DNA from: Vibrio tasmaniensis
Lineage (GTDB): Bacteria; Pseudomonadota; Gammaproteobacteria; Enterobacterales; Vibrionaceae
Assembly: GCF_024347635.1 (NCBI RefSeq)
Contig: NZ_AP025510.1
Span: 1,240,001-1,304,000, forward strand
Direction: 5' to 3'
Length of the DNA stretch: 64,000 nt
The notes under the pieces are model-generated. The model was not told the DNA's origin, did not search any database, and saw only the letters and a program-made list of their open reading frames with translations. Shown piece after piece: positions 29,220 through 38,089 of this stretch (within the stretch, counting starts at the first letter, position 1; each line of letters opens with the position of its first letter). Made by a program: the position numbers and the translations under genes.

Positions 29220-30470
29220 ATGACTAACTCCTCTTTTCGCTTATTACCGTTAGCGGTAGCACTTGCGACTTCATTCGCTGCACACGCTACAGATGAGCAA
29301 AAGTTGGCTGAGCTTGAAAACAAGGTCGCTATTCTTGAAGCAAAAGAACTAAATTCAGTCGCTGATAAATTTAGCTTCAATGGTTTTGCATCTTTGAACA
29401 TGCAACTTGGTAACCATAGCCACGGTTTCATGAAGTCACAAAACAAAGTACGCTTTGATGAAGGTTCTCTAATTGGTTTGCAGGGTGAGTTTGAAGTTAA
29501 CGATTCTACTTCAGCTGTCGTGCAAATGGTCGCTCGTGGCACTGCGAAAGAGAACTGGACACCGGATGTTGAGTGGGCATTTCTAAGCCATAAAGTAACA
29601 CCAAATTTGACAGTCCGTGGCGGTAAGCTACGTCTTCCTTTGTTCATGTACTCTGACTACCTAGAAGTGGGTTACGCTCAAACTAGCGTTCGCGTACCTA
29701 GCGAAGTATACGGCTCAGTGGTACTGACTTCTCTTACTGGTGGTGATTTCATCTACGATGTGGAACTAGACGACAGCACGGTATCGTTCCAAGGTTTCGT
29801 AGGTTCACAAAAGCTTTCAGCGGCTAAGCATAGCTACAACGCAGACACTCAGTTTGATGATATCGCTGGTGGTGTGATCAACTGGACTGACGACACTTGG
29901 ACGCTACGTGCGGTTTACGCTCAAGCGATGTTTAGCTCAACGACAAACTGGAATGTTAAGAATAAACCACCTATTTTAAACACAACGTTTAACGATGAGA
30001 AAGCGAAGTTCTACGGTGTTGGTGGTCGATACGACAACGGTAACCTATCGCTAGTTTCAGAAGTGACTCGCACCACGGTTGAAGGTTTTTATCACGATGT
30101 AGATTCTGCTTACCTAACAACGGCGTACCGTGTGAATGAATTCACGCCTTACGTAACTGTAGCGCACATGGAATCGACAGATGATGCTGAGCGTAACAAC
30201 CAGGTTAAACGTCAATACGTAAACATGGTTAAAGCCCCAAGTGCTGCTACTAAATATGCTTTCGGCTCAGCAGCAGCTATCGCTAGCAACATGAATATCC
30301 AACGCACAACATACAGCATTGGTACTCGTTGGGACTTCATGCCTAATATCGCGCTGAAAGGTGATATTAGCTACCTAACTAACTTCGGTTCAACTAATGG
30401 TGGTGTTAACGCATCTTACAAGAACGAAGACAACATCTTGTACACAGTTAAAGTTGACGCTGTATTTTAA
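29220..30470 (+). CDS. Outer membrane porin-like beta-barrel protein
   Basis: Predicted outer membrane channel of 416 residues. A signal peptide ends near AAHA-TDE. A short coiled coil (about 25-45, EQKLAELENKVAILEAKE) precedes alternating beta strands. The last residue is Phe (VKVDAVF), the usual outer-membrane sorting signal. Patterns such as FNGFASLNMQLGN and VRGGKLRLPLFMYSDYLEVGYA are typical of the porin-like proteins found beside small PstS-like proteins in Vibrio and Shewanella. An in-frame start after GGAGAACAACA lies 12 bases after the chemoreceptor. The substrate is unknown. Confidence 0.88.
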   Translation: MTNSSFRLLPLAVALATSFAAHATDEQKLAELENKVAILEAKELNSVADKFSFNGFASLNMQLGNHSHGFMKSQNKVRFDEGSLIGLQGEFEVNDSTSAVVQMVARGTAKENWTPDVEWAFLSHKVTPNLTVRGGKLRLPLFMYSDYLEVGYAQTSVRVPSEVYGSVVLTSLTGGDFIYDVELDDSTVSFQGFVGSQKLSAAKHSYNADTQFDDIAGGVINWTDDTWTLRAVYAQAMFSSTTNWNVKNKPPILNTTFNDEKAKFYGVGGRYDNGNLSLVSEVTRTTVEGFYHDVDSAYLTTAYRVNEFTPYVTVAHMESTDDAERNNQVKRQYVNMVKAPSAATKYAFGSAAAIASNMNIQRTTYSIGTRWDFMPNIALKGDISYLTNFGSTNGGVNASYKNEDNILYTVKVDAVF

Positions 30471-30481
30471 GGAAGAGAATT

Positions 30482-30877
30482 ATGTTTAAAAAAGCATTGG
30501 TAGCCGCTGCTCTTCTTAGCAGCATGAACGCTTTCGCAGGTTTGGTTGTTGTTGGTAATCCGTCAATGAATGAACTTGATGCCTCAACAGTTAAAAAACT
30601 GTACCTAGGTAAAGCAAAGTCTCTACAAATTGAAGCGGTAGACTTGGAAGACGGTCACCCACTTAAGGGGACTTTTCACCAAACAATTACCAAGAAGACA
30701 GAAGCACAACTTCAAGCTTACTGGGCAAAGCGAGTATTTACAGGTAAAGGTCAACCACCTAAAGCTGTAGGTCAAGAAAGCTTAGCGAAAGACATGGTCG
30801 CTAGCTCTTCAAACAAAATTGCTTATATCGATGACTCTTTAGTTGATAGTTCAGTTAAGGTTCTTCTAAAGCTTTAA
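30482..30877 (+). CDS. Small PstS-like periplasmic protein
   Basis: A 131-residue exported protein: signal peptide to about residue 19 (AFA-GLVV), then one lobe of a phosphate-binding-protein-like fold. VVVGNPSMNELDASTVKKLYLGK and the QAYWAKRVFTGKGQPPK segment are the usual marks of these short 'phosphate ABC transporter substrate-binding' proteins. It is less than half the length of PstS, so it probably does not serve an ABC transporter. It follows the porin by 11 bases after AAGGAAGAGAATT. A sensory or accessory role for the porin or hybrid kinase is an inference. Confidence 0.87.
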   Translation: MFKKALVAAALLSSMNAFAGLVVVGNPSMNELDASTVKKLYLGKAKSLQIEAVDLEDGHPLKGTFHQTITKKTEAQLQAYWAKRVFTGKGQPPKAVGQESLAKDMVASSSNKIAYIDDSLVDSSVKVLLKL

Positions 30878-30926
30878 GCTTGAGCTATAAAATAAAAGCT
30901 TGAGCTGCAAAGTAAAGGCTTTTCGT

Positions 30927-30949
30927 GTGGCGCTCTACTAGAGCGCCAC
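30927..30949 (+). terminator. Hairpin after the PstS-like gene
   Basis: GTGGCGCTCT pairs with AGAGCGCCAC around a 3-base loop, 50 bases after the stop codon. The following T-run is weak (TCTTAC). The rest of the 318-base gap to the TetR gene is AT-rich, with a run of T/A near 31070-31110, and shows no gene. Confidence 0.65.
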
Positions 30950-31196
30950 TCTTACATTGGCTTACATACTGCTCGAACTCTCTTACTTACCGCTTACACT
31001 CTCTTGTCAATTTCCTATCTCATTGTTTTACAAGGCAATCTTGCTGGTTGTTTTTTGTTCTATTTTCTAAAAAATCCAAATTTTTTATATTTTTATGCAT
31101 TTAGTTTGTTTGATATAAAAGTGGGCATGTTGAGATTATCTGTTTGGGTTATAGAATGCGCGGGTAATATAAACAAATAGGTGAGGATACAATCTG

Positions 31197-31778
31197 ATGC
31201 TAAATGACAAAAGAACGAAAATCTTGAGCTCAGCAGAAAAGCTATTTATTTCTCAGCCTTATAGTAAAGTTTCAATTCGGTCTATTGCTAAGTCTGCGGG
31301 TGTAAGCCCCGCGTTAATTCTTTATTACTTTAATAACAAAGAGCAATTGTTTGATCAGCTCATCGAAGAGCATACAAGTCGTTTTCAAGATCAGTTCTCA
31401 AAGTATCAGAGAGTGGATGGAATACAACTACAACACTTACTTTCTGAACTTATCGAGTTTTGGGAAGCTTCGCCTAACATCTTTTTACTATTCACTTTTG
31501 GCGGAAGTTCATACAATTACGAAAATGTTCAACGCCTTAAAGAGTCTAAGTTTGGTTACACCTACAATAAGACTCTTGAAAATCTTCTTTATTTAGTTGA
31601 TGGCTGTAACGAGTCAAACTTTCATTATTACCAGATGTTGGTTACGTCGTTAGTGTCTCAACCATATTTAGCAAATAAGCAACAAAAATACAACAATGAC
31701 AACTCTACATTTAACCTTATGCAATACCAAGAGGTTATAGCTAGCTTATTTAAAGAAGAGACTCGCTTTGCTTATTAA
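31197..31778 (+). CDS. TetR-family transcription regulator
   Basis: DNA-binding repressor-type protein of 193 residues. The N-terminal helix-turn-helix (about 10-55) reads KILSSAEKLF then SIRSIAKSAGVSPALILYYFNNKEQLFDQLIEEH, a textbook TetR_N pattern. The C-terminal ligand domain is not assignable. It lies downstream of the sensory block with a terminator on each side, so it is its own transcription unit. The target is unknown; the porin operon is one possibility. Confidence 0.9.
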   Translation: MLNDKRTKILSSAEKLFISQPYSKVSIRSIAKSAGVSPALILYYFNNKEQLFDQLIEEHTSRFQDQFSKYQRVDGIQLQHLLSELIEFWEASPNIFLLFTFGGSSYNYENVQRLKESKFGYTYNKTLENLLYLVDGCNESNFHYYQMLVTSLVSQPYLANKQQKYNNDNSTFNLMQYQEVIASLFKEETRFAY

Positions 31779-31861
31779 ATAAAATGCTTATTAAATGAAT
31801 TATTCGTAAGTTACATTTTGGGTTTTTAAGTCTCAACTCCTAATTCCTCAAAACTGACACG

Positions 31862-31892
31862 AAAAAACGCCGCTCATTTGAGCGGCGTTTTT
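31862..31892. terminator. Bidirectional terminator, TetR gene / ynjF
   Basis: ACGCCGCTCA pairs with TGAGCGGCGT, with AAAAA before it and TTTTT after it, between converging genes. Confidence 0.92.
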
Positions 31893-31919
31893 ATTTATGA
31901 GAAATACAAGAAACTAATA

Positions 31920-32537
31920 CTAATTGGTTTGATCCTTGAGTGTCTGGAATCCAAAGTAAATTCGCATGAACGTAGTTAGCCAACACGCGGTGCCAAAGGT
32001 GTAGGCGATAACAGCAAAGTGTTGAGGCCAAATACAGAAAGCAATGAAACAAGCAATGGTTTCTGTACCTTCGGTTAGCCCCGACATGTAGTAGAGAGAC
32101 TTATGTTTATAAACAGGGTTTTCAATGCCTCGCTTACCGGCCATCACTGCAAACGCTAAGAAACTGCTGCCTGTACCAATAAATGAGAAGATCAAAAATG
32201 CACCGGCTATGGCGTTGTGTTCTGGGTTGGCAATGACAAATCCAAAAGGGATCAGCGAGTAGAATAGGAAATCTAGGCTGATATCAAGAAAACCGCCCGC
32301 ATCACTAATGCCTTGGATTCGAGCCAAAGCCCCATCAAGTCCGTCGCAAACCCTATTAAATACAATAAACCCCAACGCCCATTCGTATTGCTGAAATGCC
32401 AATGCTGGAAATGCCAAACATCCAACCACAAATCCGAATAACGTGGTTTGATTGGCTGTGATACCAAATTGGCTCAGTAACTTAGCTGACTGATTTAATG
32501 GCCACTTAATGACCTTGATGGAGTACTTATCTAACAT
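31920..32537 (-). CDS. ynjF: CDP-alcohol phosphatidyltransferase family protein (YnjF-like)
   Basis: Integral membrane enzyme of 205 residues. The CDP-alcohol phosphotransferase signature is nearly complete around CDGLDGALARIQGISDAGGFLDISLD (DGxxARxxxxxxxxGxxxDxxxD). Five or six membrane helices surround it. In E. coli the homologue ynjF follows ynjBCDE; here it overlaps the ynjD-like ATPase gene by 11 bases, preserving the operon but without ynjE. The lipid product is not known. Confidence 0.88.
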   Translation of the reverse strand: MLDKYSIKVIKWPLNQSAKLLSQFGITANQTTLFGFVVGCLAFPALAFQQYEWALGFIVFNRVCDGLDGALARIQGISDAGGFLDISLDFLFYSLIPFGFVIANPEHNAIAGAFLIFSFIGTGSSFLAFAVMAGKRGIENPVYKHKSLYYMSGLTEGTETIACFIAFCIWPQHFAVIAYTFGTACWLTTFMRIYFGFQTLKDQTN

Positions 32538-33177
32538 TGTTACTTCTCCATGGCCAAGACAGTACTTGCGCTCCTTGAGGTACGTCAGCCTCGTCGTGCG
32601 TCACCATTAACGTAGGTATATTGGCTCTGGTCAATTGCTCAAACACCCAGTCGCGAAATTGTGCTCTGAGTTCTTGATCTAGCTTACTGAACGGTTCATC
32701 AAGTAGAGCTAATTTAGGCTTTGCTAACAGCATACGAGTTAAGCTTATTCTTGCTCGTTGGCCACCAGATATTTGATCAGGGAATGACTCGGCTAAGTGA
32801 GTTAACTCTATATCTTTAAGTGCATTCATCGCTTGTTGTTGACGAGCGGAACCCTTAACTGAATTAGGCAGAGAGAACGCTAAGTTCTCCCATACCTTGA
32901 GGTGAGGGAACAGCAAGTCATCTTGAAACAGAATACCGACTTCACGTTGATGTGAAGGAAGGTCATCCAACTGAATATCGTTCAAAAAAACGGTGCCAGA
33001 ATATGAAAACTCTTCATTAAGGTGACCTGCTACGGCGTCTAACAACGTCGATTTTCCGCAGCCGCTCGGCCCCATCAAAGCCAATACTTGGCCTGATTCT
33101 AATGTTACATTTAGCGCTGAGAACAGCGATACACCATCGTTTTTATGGATGGCGAGGTCGTTGAGGTGCAGACTCAT
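32527..33177 (-). CDS. ynjD: ABC transporter ATP-binding protein (YnjD-like)
   Basis: Cytosolic ATPase subunit, 216 residues. Walker A is GPSGCGKST, the Q-loop is LFQDDLLFPHL, the signature is ISGGQRARISL, Walker B is LALLDEPFSKLD, and the switch His is in VTHDEAD. It is short and lacks the C-terminal regulatory domain of iron or thiamine importers. It overlaps the permease gene by 35 bases and ynjF by 11 bases. The transported substrate of Ynj systems is not established; thiamine- or metal-like solutes are guesses from sequence similarity. Confidence 0.93.
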   Translation of the reverse strand: MSLHLNDLAIHKNDGVSLFSALNVTLESGQVLALMGPSGCGKSTLLDAVAGHLNEEFSYSGTVFLNDIQLDDLPSHQREVGILFQDDLLFPHLKVWENLAFSLPNSVKGSARQQQAMNALKDIELTHLAESFPDQISGGQRARISLTRMLLAKPKLALLDEPFSKLDQELRAQFRDWVFEQLTRANIPTLMVTHDEADVPQGAQVLSWPWRSNNVR

Positions 33178-34843
33178 TCGTTAGAAAACCTTTAAAAGTA
33201 AGACGGCGATATCTGAGTTGAAGTCGGCTGACCAATATCGCTAAAGAGAAAAAGAACAGCGGCAATAAGGCCTGCCAGATAGCATAAATTGCAGTCACCC
33301 TGCGGTCGAATCCACTGGTAAGGGCAACGGCTTCTGTGGTGATTGTGCTAATACGGCCCGCGCCGAGCATCAAGGTGGGTAAGTACTGAGCCAAACTCAC
33401 GCTGATCCCGACTGCCCAAGCAAAGGCAATCGCAGGAAGCAAGATAGGCAGTTTGATTGAGTACCAACTCTGAAATGGCGATTTACCCAAGCTCAACGAG
33501 GCTTTAATCAACTTATCGTTGAAACTTTTCCACGGGCCGTCCAAAGACAGATACACAAACGGGAAAGCAAAGAAAACATGCGCCCAAATCACCCAGAACT
33601 CATAAGCACTACTGCCGATGTAGAGGGTGGTGATCTGCATACCAAACAACACAGAGAGTTGAGGGATCAACATTGGGATAGCGATAATAAAGCCTGGGAC
33701 TTGCCACTTGTATTTGATTCGGTATTCATGAGCAACCAACGCGAGCAACAACGCGACAGATGCCGCAATAAGGCCAATCCATAAGCTTTGGCCAACGGTG
33801 CTCATGATGCCATCCCACTCGAAGTCCCAAAAGCGCATGCTGTAGCGACTAGGCAGTAAATCAGGGAAACGCCAACGCTGTGCAAAGCTCCAAATAATCA
33901 TCAGTGGGATGATCATAAGTGACAAAGCTGCAAGAACTGTGAATACCGTTTTCCCAGGGAGGTTAAGACCTGTTCTTCCTGAATATTGCCAAGTTCTAAA
34001 GTACTTGAGAATTGCCCATTCGATTAAACGCGCTATAGCGATGATCAACGAAGCTAAACCGAATAAAACGATGGCGCCAGCGGCAGCTCGTGGCAATAAA
34101 TTAAGGTCTGGGTCGTTAAACCATTGCCATACCAAAACGGCAAAGGTAGGCGGGTTGGTTGGGCCAATGATCAGAGCAATATCGACAACCGACACGCTGT
34201 AAGCAAGCACCGCCAACATAGGGAAGCGAAGCTTAGTAAACCATTGTGGAAAAATACATTTCCACCAGATCTGAGCACGGCTATAACCCAGAGAGGCACT
34301 GACCTTAGTGATACGTTCTACATCAATCTGCTGAAGTATCGATATGCTCATCAGCAACAAGAAAGGGACTTCTTTGAGCGCTAACATGATGATGAGCCCG
34401 AAAGCGTATGGGTCTTTTACCAACAAAGCCAATTCAGAACTCGTAGCTGATTCACCGAGCAAGTGATGTACGGCTCTTGCACCAAGCCCTGTGGGGCTAA
34501 ACAGAAAAGCAAAGCCGATAGCGAAAGCCACATGCGGAATAGCAAGCATTGGCGATAGCGTTAACTCAATCTTTCTCCAAAACTTGTTTCCCCAAGAGGC
34601 TTGAAGAATGCAAAAGGTCAGGAAGCAGGCGATATAACTACTGGCAATTGCTGAACCTAAACTTAAGCTAATAGAGTGCCAAGCACCTTCCCATTGAAAG
34701 ACTTGGCTAAAACCCTTGAGTGTCGGCTCCTCTAACCCTAGGGGCGGGATGAAACTTAGTGACGAAGCCACTACTCCCGCTACCCCAGGAATGGTTGGGA
34801 TAATACATACTGCTATAACAACAAAATATAGAGCGCGTAGCAT
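33143..34843 (-). CDS. ynjC: ABC transporter permease (YnjC-like, duplicated)
   Basis: Inner membrane permease of 566 residues made of two fused binding-protein-dependent transport domains, about twelve helices in all. Each half has an EAA-like loop: AQIWWKCIFPQW in the first half and FQSWYSIKLPILLPAIAFAW in the second. The arrangement resembles ThiP and FbpB. It starts 5 bases after the binding-protein gene and overlaps the ATPase gene. One fused permease can supply both membrane halves of the importer. Confidence 0.92.
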   Translation of the reverse strand: MLRALYFVVIAVCIIPTIPGVAGVVASSLSFIPPLGLEEPTLKGFSQVFQWEGAWHSISLSLGSAIASSYIACFLTFCILQASWGNKFWRKIELTLSPMLAIPHVAFAIGFAFLFSPTGLGARAVHHLLGESATSSELALLVKDPYAFGLIIMLALKEVPFLLLMSISILQQIDVERITKVSASLGYSRAQIWWKCIFPQWFTKLRFPMLAVLAYSVSVVDIALIIGPTNPPTFAVLVWQWFNDPDLNLLPRAAAGAIVLFGLASLIIAIARLIEWAILKYFRTWQYSGRTGLNLPGKTVFTVLAALSLMIIPLMIIWSFAQRWRFPDLLPSRYSMRFWDFEWDGIMSTVGQSLWIGLIAASVALLLALVAHEYRIKYKWQVPGFIIAIPMLIPQLSVLFGMQITTLYIGSSAYEFWVIWAHVFFAFPFVYLSLDGPWKSFNDKLIKASLSLGKSPFQSWYSIKLPILLPAIAFAWAVGISVSLAQYLPTLMLGAGRISTITTEAVALTSGFDRRVTAIYAIWQALLPLFFFSLAILVSRLQLRYRRLTFKGFLTNESAPQRPRHP

Positions 34844-34848
34844 GAAGC

Positions 34849-36015
34849 TTAGTTACCGTATCGCTTAAGCCACTCTTTCTCGAGCGCGTTTTGCCAGCTT
34901 GGGTGTGGTTCATCAATCGATTTAAATTGTTGAGTATTCTTAGCGCTACCAGTTAGGTACTTGCTGCTCAATACTGAAGGATCACCCCAAACATTGAGGT
35001 CACCTTTGCGAGACTGTGCTTCTGGGCTCAACAAGAAATTGATGGCCACTTGAGCACCCGCGGTTGCATTGGCATTCCAAGGAATCGCAAGGAAGTGGAT
35101 GTTAGACAGAGCGCCGTTTTCTAGCGCATAAGCCTTAGTGGTTTCCGCTAGGCGGCCACTTGATTGTGCTGAATAAACAGAGTTTGGATTGAATGTTATG
35201 GCGAGGTCGAGCTGTCCGTCGTCCAAGAGTTGAATGCTTTCCGATGTACCAGCAGGAAATTGCTTTCCACCTCGCCATGCCACTTTATGGAATTTATCTA
35301 AGTAAGCCCACAATGGTGCGGTTACTGTTTGGAAGGTATCTTCTGAAACGGGTTTAGCAAGCGCAGGGCTGGTGTTTGTTAGCTCAATCAGTAGAGACTT
35401 AATAAAACTTGTACCGTGAAATTCAGGTGGGCGAGGGTAGCTTAAGCGATTAGGGAAAGCTTGAGCGTAGCTCAACATCTCTGAAAACGATTGTGGCGGG
35501 TTGTGCAGTGTTTCTTGGTCGTGAATGAACACAAGTTGCCCAACCCCCCAAGGAGCTTCTAAACCTTCTGTCGGCTCCGAGAAATCGACATCGATCGGCA
35601 AAGACTTATCCACGTACTGCCAGTTTGGAAGCGTTTGAGTGAATGGCCCAAACAGCAGTGCATTGTCTTTCATCGAGCGGAAGTTCTCGCCATTAATCCA
35701 AACGATATCGACACTGCCTTCGCTGTGCTTGCCAGCTGCTTTTTCTGCAAGTAGTCGAGTCGTCGTTTCAGCAATATCGGTCACTTTCACATGTTTTAAG
35801 GTGACACCGTAGTTGCTTTGTAGCTTCTTACCAGCCCACTGTAGGTAACGATTGATTTCTTGGCTACCGCCCCAAGCGTGAAAGTAGACAGTTTGTCCCT
35901 CTGCCTGCTGTTCTATTTGGTTCCAGTCATTGGTTGATGTTGCTTCATCAGCATAAATGGTTGCGCTGTATGCAACGGTTGCCATGATTCCTAACGTACT
36001 TACTATCTTGTTCAT
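34849..36015 (-). CDS. ynjB: ABC transporter periplasmic binding protein (YnjB-like)
   Basis: Extracytoplasmic solute-binding protein. I chose the ATG at 36015 (GGAAAAGTTT before it), which gives a 388-residue product with a proper signal peptide ending near IYA-DEA. The frame stays open upstream for 35 codons but runs into the 61-bp inverted-repeat element. Typical features are VYFHAWGGSQEINRYLQWAG, DIVWINGENFRSMK and the late IHFLAIPWNANATAGAQVAINFLLSPEAQ (quoted in part), as in YnjB and the thiamine-binding class. It is the first gene of the ynjBCDF operon. Confidence 0.92.
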   Translation of the reverse strand: MNKIVSTLGIMATVAYSATIYADEATSTNDWNQIEQQAEGQTVYFHAWGGSQEINRYLQWAGKKLQSNYGVTLKHVKVTDIAETTTRLLAEKAAGKHSEGSVDIVWINGENFRSMKDNALLFGPFTQTLPNWQYVDKSLPIDVDFSEPTEGLEAPWGVGQLVFIHDQETLHNPPQSFSEMLSYAQAFPNRLSYPRPPEFHGTSFIKSLLIELTNTSPALAKPVSEDTFQTVTAPLWAYLDKFHKVAWRGGKQFPAGTSESIQLLDDGQLDLAITFNPNSVYSAQSSGRLAETTKAYALENGALSNIHFLAIPWNANATAGAQVAINFLLSPEAQSRKGDLNVWGDPSVLSSKYLTGSAKNTQQFKSIDEPHPSWQNALEKEWLKRYGN

Positions 36016-36068
36016 AAACTTTTCCATTTGGTAGTGAACGGGTAAGAGCATTGCATTTTCAAACTCCC

Positions 36069-36129
36069 TAGGGCGCGTTGACCTTCCGCGGTTACATTTT
36101 GTTCGAGTTCGAAAGATCAATACGCTCTA
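36069..36129. mobile_element. 61-bp deletion form of the inverted-repeat element
   Basis: The left end TAGGGCGCGTTGACCTTCCG and right end CGAAAGATCAATACGCTCTA are the same terminal repeats as at 14679-14946. About 20 more bases next to the left end (GGTTACATTTTGTTCGAG) also match the long copy. The centre is deleted. It lies 50 bases upstream of the ynjB start and could form a hairpin in its leader or promoter. The rest of the gap to 36388 shows only the terminator below. Confidence 0.7.
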
Positions 36130-36341
36130 TAGTTATTCTATCTGTTTCTGAAATAATTTCTAATTCAACAGTAAATTCAATCAATTACTTAAGGGCTCTT
36201 ACTATCCTAGCAACAGACCGTTGAACTGATGAATTTATTGCACTCAAATGATAGATTTTTTAGGTTTATTGGGGCTTGGTACGAAAAGTAAGCGATGAGT
36301 GGCAGTGTTGAAGGAGTCATGAGTGTCAGAAAGCAATAAAA

Positions 36342-36361
36342 AAGGAGCCATCAGGCTCCTT
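36342..36361 (-). terminator. Hairpin terminator for the META-domain gene
   Basis: AAGGAGCC pairs with GGCTCCTT around ATCA. On the minus strand a T-run follows, about 30 bases after the stop codon. Confidence 0.82.
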
Positions 36362-36388
36362 CAATCAATATTTGGCTTCGATGACGGA

Positions 36389-36835
36389 TTAGTTTACCCA
36401 GTCACGGATTGTGTACGTTAGCGTATGTACATCGTTTTTAAGTACTAGCGTATCGTTTGTTAGGGTTACGTCGCTCCACTCGCTTAGAGTAGCAGAAACC
36501 GATTGTTCGATTTCCATCGCAGAGCCGTGACACATTTTCATTGTCATGCCCATTTGCTTGATACGGAATTGACCGTCTTTCAACTCGCCTTGACCGAAGA
36601 AGTTGTTACAACCAGCCATGCCGTTTGCCGTCATCTTTTCGCCGATCTCTAGACGAGGAGCTGCTTGATCTTCGCTTTTCTCAATGTCTTTGCCATCAAT
36701 TTGAGCAAGTTCCCAATTATGGTGCTGTAGATCGGTTGGTGTTACTTGCATCGCGTTATCACCTGTTGTTGTGCATGCTGCTAACATCATAGGTAAAGCG
36801 GCTACTGCTAGTAATTTTTTTGAACTAAACTTCAT
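36389..36835 (-). CDS. META-domain lipoprotein (HslJ-like)
   Basis: Envelope lipoprotein of 148 residues. I chose the ATG at 36835, which follows GGAGCC and gives a lipobox MLAAC; a longer frame from 36895 would bury the signal peptide. The META domain shows HNWELAQIDGKDI, then NGMAGCNNFFGQGELKDG, then MKMCHGSAMEIEQSV. Relatives such as E. coli HslJ are linked to heat or novobiocin resistance and to motility-related stress. It is monocistronic. The role here is unknown. Confidence 0.9.
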   Translation of the reverse strand: MKFSSKKLLAVAALPMMLAACTTTGDNAMQVTPTDLQHHNWELAQIDGKDIEKSEDQAAPRLEIGEKMTANGMAGCNNFFGQGELKDGQFRIKQMGMTMKMCHGSAMEIEQSVSATLSEWSDVTLTNDTLVLKNDVHTLTYTIRDWVN

Positions 36836-37025
36836 ATTATAAGGCTCCAAAGGAAAGAACGAAGTTACCGAATAAGGGTAACTTGATGGGTTCAAAGTAT
36901 AGTTTACAAAACACTATATGTGTCAGTATAAGGTCATAGTTTAGTATGAATTTTATGAGCTAGGCGACAAATTAATCGCTTAGTTTTGAAATAGTAAGCT
37001 TAGTTTTGATGTGTAAGGAGGCGCG

Positions 37026-37286
37026 GTGGAGCAGTTAGAATTTTTCCAAGTTCCAAGCCCTTGCGTAGGGGTTTGCTCAAGCGATGACAAAGGCTATTGC
37101 AATGGTTGTATGCGTAAACGAGAAGAGCGCTTTAATTGGATGTCGATGAATCCGTCAGAACAATTGCACGTGATTAAGCTCTGTCGTCAGCGCTATAGAA
37201 GAAAAATAATGAAGCAAAAAAACTTGGTTGGTAAGTCGGTCGACGAAGAGGGAAATACAAGTCCCCAAAGAGATCTTTTCGGCTAA
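37026..37286 (+). CDS. DUF1289 domain protein
   Basis: An 86-residue protein with the DUF1289 cysteine set SPCVGVCSSDDKGYCNGCMR, a probable metal-binding motif, followed by a basic segment (RQRYRRKIMKQ). The start is a GTG at 37026, placed 4 bases after AAGGAGG. An in-frame ATG further in would cut the Cys motif. The function is unknown; the family is common in proteobacteria. Confidence 0.88.
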   Translation: MEQLEFFQVPSPCVGVCSSDDKGYCNGCMRKREERFNWMSMNPSEQLHVIKLCRQRYRRKIMKQKNLVGKSVDEEGNTSPQRDLFG

Positions 37287-37394
37287 AGAGGAAGTATTGA
37301 AATTTTATTTAACTCCGAAGTAACTATTACTTTACATAATGGTTGGGGTGTAATATTAAAGAAGGTACCTTTGTACCTGAAGGAGTGGTTCGGT

Positions 37395-37562
37395 ATGAAT
37401 AAAAAGAACGGAAAATTCAAAAAAGAGCCAGTCAAAGCACTGGATCGAAAGCCTATCGGGGCGATAGAGGATACTGAAGAAACTCCGCGTGATTGGCATT
37501 CGATGTCAGAAGAAGAACGAATGGAGATCCTTTCTCACCTGTCAGACATGCCTTTTCAATAA
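37395..37562 (+). CDS. Small hypothetical protein
   Basis: A 55-residue hydrophilic protein starting MNKKNGKFKKEP and ending SHLSDMPFQ. The ATG at 37395 is preceded by AAGGAG with a 9-base spacer, better than the open ATG at 37371. It has a Lys-rich N-terminus and an acidic SEEERMEIL helix. No family is recognised. It probably forms its own unit after the DUF1289 gene. Confidence 0.62.
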   Translation: MNKKNGKFKKEPVKALDRKPIGAIEDTEETPRDWHSMSEEERMEILSHLSDMPFQ

Positions 37563-37653
37563 CACCATTAGTTCTTCAGAGCCTTTCTTAAAGGCCCTGT
37601 TTTCTTAAATAAACAGCTTTCTGAAATAAACAGCCTATTAAATATACAGGTTG

Positions 37654-37959
37654 TTAAACAAACATGTGATTCGCTTTCGTCACACCACGATGGTACGTGC
37701 AAAATGTATCATCGGCTTCGGTGGTTTTACTGTGAATTTTAATGTTTGTGATCACTTCTACCGCCCCTGCATCGTAACAAGCTTGCTCCGCTTTTTTAAC
37801 GATATCGAGCAGCTGATTGAGTTCTCCTTTCATCGTGGTTTCCATTGCACCGACTTGGAAAGGCACATCGGCAGCTTTCACAACGTCAATGGCTTTATCA
37901 ACCACTTCGAAGTTGTTGCCTTCTTTAACGCGAGGGATCACTTGGAAGGCAACCATCAC
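37654..37959 (-). CDS. Thiamine-binding-protein family (DUF77/MTH1187-like)
   Basis: A 101-residue cytosolic protein of the MTH1187/YkoF-type family with a ferredoxin-like fold; some members bind thiamine precursors. Recognisable stretches are VAFQVIPRVKEGNN at the start, VDKAIDVVKAADVPFQVGAMETTMKGE in the middle (part quoted), and KAEQACYDAGAVEVITNIKI. The length is usual. The tail KANHMFV is slightly extended. It is a lone gene without thiamine genes nearby, so the ligand is unproven. Confidence 0.85.
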   Translation of the reverse strand: MMVAFQVIPRVKEGNNFEVVDKAIDVVKAADVPFQVGAMETTMKGELNQLLDIVKKAEQACYDAGAVEVITNIKIHSKTTEADDTFCTYHRGVTKANHMFV

Positions 37960-38089
37960 TTCTTTTTCTCAGACACTTTCTGCTTACTCTAGGATAGGGG
38001 ATTGTTGCAGATGATAGGTTAATGCAGATATTAATTCTACAGCTAACGACGCTGTTCTATCGACTATATCAGTGACTAGAGATGTCGGC

